Shown: one piece after another, positions 60,643 to 64,000 of the stretch
Numbering within the stretch: the first letter of the stretch is position 1
Layout of the letters: every line of letters begins with the position of its first letter
Origin: Paenibacillus sp. NEAU-GSW1
Lineage (GTDB): Bacteria > Bacillota > Bacilli > Paenibacillales > Paenibacillaceae
Assembly (NCBI RefSeq): GCF_009737085.1
Contig: NZ_WOVL01000006.1
Coordinates: 124,001 to 188,000 of the forward strand
DNA: 64,000 nt
Reading direction: 5' to 3'
The notes under the pieces: generated by a model
The model's database searches: none
Told to the model about the DNA's origin: nothing
The model's input: the letters and a program-made list of their open reading frames with translations, nothing else
Position numbers and translations under genes: made by a program

Positions 60643-60681
60643 TAAAAAAGGCGGATAGGATGGAAATCCTGTCCGCCTTTC
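60643..60681 (-). terminator. Terminator after ppiB
   Basis: On the minus strand AAAGGCGGACAGGAT pairs with ATCCTATCCGCCTTT (one G-T-type imperfection) around TTCC and is followed by TTTTTT. Confidence 0.93.
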
Positions 60682-60707
60682 TGATCCGGGACAAGCCCGG
60701 CGCAATA

Positions 60708-61139
60708 TTATGCTTCGTAAACTTCAACTTTCTCCATCTTGTCGCGTCCTTTGAACGCGTCAACATGCTCCATCCCTTTAGCAACTTTACCGAAGACCGT
60801 GTGTTGGCCGTCCAGGTGCGGTTGCGGCTGATAGCAGATGTAGAATTGGCTGCCGCCAGTGTTACGGCCAGCGTGCGCCATAGCGAGCGTTCCGCGCTCA
60901 TGCTTGTTCGGATTGATCTCGCAGTTGATTTGGTAGCCAGGACCGCCAGTGCCAGTGCCGCTAGGGCAGCCGCCTTGAGCGACGAAGCCTGGAATGACAC
61001 GATGGAATACGAGACCGTTATAGAAACCTTCGTTCGCCAGCTTTTCAAAGTTGGCTACTGTGTTGGGAGCGTCCTGATCAAACAGGTCGATTACAACCTC
61101 TGCGCCGTTTTCCAACGTCAATTTCGCTTGTTTTGCCAT
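60708..61139 (-). CDS. ppiB: Peptidyl-prolyl cis-trans isomerase (cyclophilin)
   Basis: Cytoplasmic proline isomerase. The 143-aa protein has the cyclophilin core [57 protein letters not shown] in pieces, and [11 protein letters not shown]. Between lysA and the rib operon, as in B. subtilis. Confidence 0.97.
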   Translation of the reverse strand: MAKQAKLTLENGAEVVIDLFDQDAPNTVANFEKLANEGFYNGLVFHRVIPGFVAQGGCPSGTGTGGPGYQINCEINPNKHERGTLAMAHAGRNTGGSQFYICYQPQPHLDGQHTVFGKVAKGMEHVDAFKGRDKMEKVEVYEA

Positions 61140-61238
61140 AATTAAACATCAACCTTTCTGCATCGAATGAGAAAAACTTCTATCGAGGTAATTCGGTGAG
61201 GAATGACCGCTAATAGATGAAGTTTTTATCGCCAAATA

Positions 61239-61272
61239 GAAATAGTTATTTGATTGCTTTGAAACTATTTCA
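61239..61272 (-). terminator. Weak terminator candidate after lysA
   Basis: On the minus strand GAAATAGTT pairs with AACTATTTC across a 14-nt loop and is followed by TATTTGG. Confidence 0.4.
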
Positions 61273-61309
61273 TTCTATTGTGGTAACCATACGTTATCAG
61301 ATTTCGCCC

Positions 61310-62641
61310 TTACTTAGCAAGTTCTGCCTTGCTGAGGCGAGCCGGAATAACGTCATTGCATACGATGTTTTCAAGCGATTCGCGTTTAACGACAAGATCG
61401 GATTGACCGTCTTTCACGAAAACGACAGCCGGACGGCGGATACGGTTGTAGTTGCTCGCCATCGCATAGTTGTACGCTCCTGTGCAAAATACTGCAAGCG
61501 TATCGCCGATATTCGCTTTAGGAAGCTCCAGATCGATGATCAGCTTGTCGCCGCTTTCGCAAGCTTTGCCCGCAACTGTAACGACTTCCTCTTTCGGGTC
61601 ATTCGCACGGTTAGCCAAAATCGCTTCGTATTGCGATTGATATAGCGCCGGACGCGGATTATCCGTCATACCGCCGTCAACAGCGATATATTTGCGTACG
61701 CCTGGAATTTCTTTTGCTGTACCGATCGTGTAAAGCGTCGTACCTGCGTCGCCGACCATACTGCGGCCCGGTTCAACCCAAATTTCAGGCAGCGGGAATT
61801 CTGCTGCAGTAAAGTTTGTGATGATCGCATCCGTAATAGCGCCGACATATTGCGCGATCGGAAGCGGAGTATCCCCTTCTACATAACGGATGCCGAAGCC
61901 GCCGCCAAGGTTGATAACTTTAAATGTCAGACCAAGCTCTTTGCGAATTTCAACGGCAAACTGCGACACTTTGTCAACAGCCATACGGAAGCCGTCTACT
62001 TCGAAAATTTGCGAGCCGATATGCGAGTGAACGCCAAGAACCTCAAGGTTTTCAAGCGTCAGCGCTTCTTGAATCGCTTTTTTCGCGGAACCGTTCGCAA
62101 GGTCAAAGCCGAACTTCGAATCTTGCTGGCCTGTCGAAATGTAATCATGCGTATGCGCTTCAACGCCCGGAGTAATCCGGAACAAGATTTTAACTTTTTG
62201 GCCTTTGTCAGCAGCAAGCGCATTCAGCAGGTGCAGCTCAACAAAGTTGTCCACGACGAAACAGCCGATTTTAGCGTCAAGCGCCATGTTGATTTCTTCC
62301 GGCGTTTTGTTGTTGCCGTGGAAATGAATGCGGTCAGCAGGGAAGCCTGCTTGCAAAGCCGTGTGCAGCTCGCCGTCGGATACGACGTCAAGCGAAAGGC
62401 CTTCTTGCTCAGCGATCGCGCACATTGCCATTACGCTGAACGCTTTGCTGGCGTAAGCAACCTGGAATTTCAGCCCGGAAGCTTTGAATGCTTCTACATA
62501 TTCAGACGCGCGCTGGCGAACGAGACCTTCGTCCACGACGTACAGCGGCGTGCCATATTGTTTAACTAGATCGGTCGTGTCAACTCCGCCGATTTCCAAA
62601 TGCCCTTGCGCATTGATTTTGCTCGTTCCGTGCAAATACAT
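61310..62641 (-). CDS. lysA: Diaminopimelate decarboxylase
   Basis: PLP enzyme for the last lysine step. The 443-aa protein has YASKAFSVMAMC (PLP-binding lysine), VLGVHSHIGSQIF, VINLGGGFGIRY, EPGRSMVGDAGTTLY and CESGDKLI (active-site cysteine from the partner subunit). RBS GAGGAGGAAATAATAC. Confidence 0.98.
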   Translation of the reverse strand: MYLHGTSKINAQGHLEIGGVDTTDLVKQYGTPLYVVDEGLVRQRASEYVEAFKASGLKFQVAYASKAFSVMAMCAIAEQEGLSLDVVSDGELHTALQAGFPADRIHFHGNNKTPEEINMALDAKIGCFVVDNFVELHLLNALAADKGQKVKILFRITPGVEAHTHDYISTGQQDSKFGFDLANGSAKKAIQEALTLENLEVLGVHSHIGSQIFEVDGFRMAVDKVSQFAVEIRKELGLTFKVINLGGGFGIRYVEGDTPLPIAQYVGAITDAIITNFTAAEFPLPEIWVEPGRSMVGDAGTTLYTIGTAKEIPGVRKYIAVDGGMTDNPRPALYQSQYEAILANRANDPKEEVVTVAGKACESGDKLIIDLELPKANIGDTLAVFCTGAYNYAMASNYNRIRRPAVVFVKDGQSDLVVKRESLENIVCNDVIPARLSKAELAK

Positions 62642-62772
62642 GTATTATTTCCTCCTCGAATACCTATCCCAAATTGATAGATTAAAAATAGTTACGATAC
62701 GAACGAATATCACCAGTATATCGTAATCTATTACGGAGAGAAATGGATAATTTCACAATTGATTTGCATTTT

Positions 62773-64000
62773 TTATTTTTGATTGTCTCGACGGGGCATT
62801 TTATCCCGCTGCTGCGCCCTTAAAAGGTTCGGTCTCGTGCGGTTTTTCAGCACCGGCTGGCGCACGATAATATTCCACATCGCCTTAAAGTCAAATGGAA
62901 TCAACGGCCACATATATGGACGGTTGAACGAGCGCTGCAGGCATAGCATCAGCATGACGGCAGTCGACGCGATCATAAAGCCAGGCACCTGGAATGCGGC
63001 CACCGAAACGATCAATATAAGCCTCACGATCCGGTTTGCCAGCCCCAGCTCATAGCTCGGCGTCGCGAACATTCCAATGGCCGCAATCGCCATATAGAGG
63101 ATTACCTCATTGATAAACAAGCCCGTCTGTACCGCTATATCGCCAATCATAATGGCGGCGACTAACGACATGGCGGTAGCGAGCGATGTCGGCGTATGTA
63201 CCGAAGCCATGCGAAGCAGATCGACGCCAACTTCGACGAGCAGAAACTGAATAACGAGCGGCAGCATGCCTGTTTTCTCCGGGCCGAGAAATTCGAGCGC
63301 AGGCGGCTTTAGTTCCGGATGCAGGACAAACAGCAGCCAGATCGGAAGCAGGAACAGCGAAGCTCCGATACCAAGAAACCGCACCCACCGCAGATAGGTG
63401 CCAATGAAAGGCGTCTGCCTGTTTTCTTCCGCATGCTGCACAAGATCAAAGAAGGTTGTCGGCAAAATCATGACGCTTGGCGATGTATCCACAAACACAG
63501 TTACCGCCCCCTCCAACAGGTGGGCTGCGACAACGTCGGGACGTTCGGAGTAACGGACGAGCGGATACGGATTCCAGCCGCGTTGTACCGTTGCCTCCTC
63601 CAGCTGCTTGTCCGCCAACGGCAAACCGTCGAGATGGACGAGACTGATTTTATCCTTGATCGACTTCAGCAATTCTTTATCGACCAGATCATCGATGTAG
63701 GCGATGCATACGTCCGATTGCGTCCGTTCGCCTACTTGCATCAGCTCGTAACGGAGCTGCGGATCCCGCACCCTTCTGCGGACGAGCGAAATGTTGACCA
63801 TCAGCGTTTCGGTGAAACCGTCGCGAGAGCCGCGGACGACACGTTCCAAAGACGGCTCTTCCGGTCCGCGCTGCGGAAAATTTTTGGCGTCGATAATTAA
63901 AGCGCTCGATTCCTTGTCGATAAAAAATGCGGTATCGCCGGCCAGCACCCGAGTCAGCATCTTATTCCAATCCGTCTCCGGACTTACTTGCGAAGCCGGC
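62773..64000 (-). CDS. spoVAF: SpoVAF spore germination protein (GerA family), 5' end outside window
   Basis: Inner-membrane spore protein of the GerA A-subunit family. The frame is open through the right window edge (residues read PASQVSPETDWNKM before the first internal ATG at 63960), so the N-terminus is outside. Visible: GDTAFFIDKESSALIIDAK, VRGSRDGFTETLMVNISLVRRR, PSVMILPTTFFDLVQHAEE, then five or so membrane helices and a basic tail. Position upstream of lysA matches spoVAF in B. subtilis. Confidence 0.92.
   Translation of the reverse strand, partial: PASQVSPETDWNKMLTRVLAGDTAFFIDKESSALIIDAKNFPQRGPEEPSLERVVRGSRDGFTETLMVNISLVRRRVRDPQLRYELMQVGERTQSDVCIAYIDDLVDKELLKSIKDKISLVHLDGLPLADKQLEEATVQRGWNPYPLVRYSERPDVVAAHLLEGAVTVFVDTSPSVMILPTTFFDLVQHAEENRQTPFIGTYLRWVRFLGIGASLFLLPIWLLFVLHPELKPPALEFLGPEKTGMLPLVIQFLLVEVGVDLLRMASVHTPTSLATAMSLVAAIMIGDIAVQTGLFINEVILYMAIAAIGMFATPSYELGLANRIVRLILIVSVAAFQVPGFMIASTAVMLMLCLQRSFNRPYMWPLIPFDFKAMWNIIVRQPVLKNRTRPNLLRAQQRDKMPRRDNQK

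Noticed and set aside
1..64000. tRNA or rRNA genes, including one as the island target
   Set aside because: No cloverleaf with GTTCRANNC arm and no rRNA-like sequence was noticed; the island target is gerW.

Overview
The window reads as a chromosomal segment of a spore-forming Firmicute of the Paenibacillus/Cohnella type. Reasons: sporulation and germination genes (spoIVA, spoVIF-like, ypeB, spmA/spmB, gerW, spoVAF), a gene order that follows the Bacillus subtilis lysA-to-trp region almost gene for gene, moderate GC with a preference for GC-ending codons, strong AGGAGG ribosome binding sites with frequent TTG and GTG starts, and menaquinone genes of the futalosine type. Most genes lie on the minus strand, so transcription runs mainly from high to low coordinates.

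Layout. 1-5.3 kb: aromatic amino acid genes aroB-aroH-trpE-trpD-trpC. The trp genes have their own promoter, an 11-triplet TRAP-binding array and a terminator in a 0.6 kb leader. 5.4-12 kb: a small unknown gene, cheR, ndk and a menaquinone operon (hepS, menG, a UbiA-type prenyltransferase, ubiX, mqnA, hepT). 12-13.8 kb: an unknown exported protein, mtrB (TRAP itself) and hbs. The regulator and its trp target site are therefore about 9 kb apart. 13.8-17.5 kb: a sugar-type ABC transporter operon not present at this place in B. subtilis. 17.7-26 kb: spoIVA, yphF, two ferredoxins flanking a nucleotidyltransferase, yphE, a spoVIF-like gene, gpsA, plsY, der and yphA. 26-36 kb: ypfD, plsC, cmk, ypfB, a PilZ protein, ypeB (without sleB), a small zinc ribbon, prsW, glutamate dehydrogenase, mecA and a polysaccharide deacetylase. 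36-40.5 kb: CPBP protease, unknown membrane proteins, rhodanese and serA with a long unexplained leader. 40.7-50.4 kb: resE-resD-resC-resB-resA, rluB, spmB, spmA, dacB, gerW. 53.9-64 kb: ytfI, scpB, scpA, the FMN-riboswitch-controlled rib operon, ppiB, lysA and spoVAF (cut by the window end).

The standout is a compact AT-rich island of about 3.2 kb (about 50.28-53.5 kb) inserted inside gerW/ytfJ. It is bounded by a 14-bp direct repeat lying within gerW. The island appears to have brought a recoded copy of the gerW promoter and first 36 codons, which restores the gene, while the native 5' end survives as a truncated remnant at the far side. Its cargo is a restriction-controller-like HTH protein, two matching palindromic operator sites, a small membrane protein, a 106-aa unknown protein, and a 475-aa protein fusing an HsdR-N-like PD-(D/E)xK nuclease domain to a tyrosine-recombinase-like domain that lacks the catalytic tyrosine. 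I know of no described system with this composition.

All product names come from recognising protein families and synteny by eye. No database search was run.
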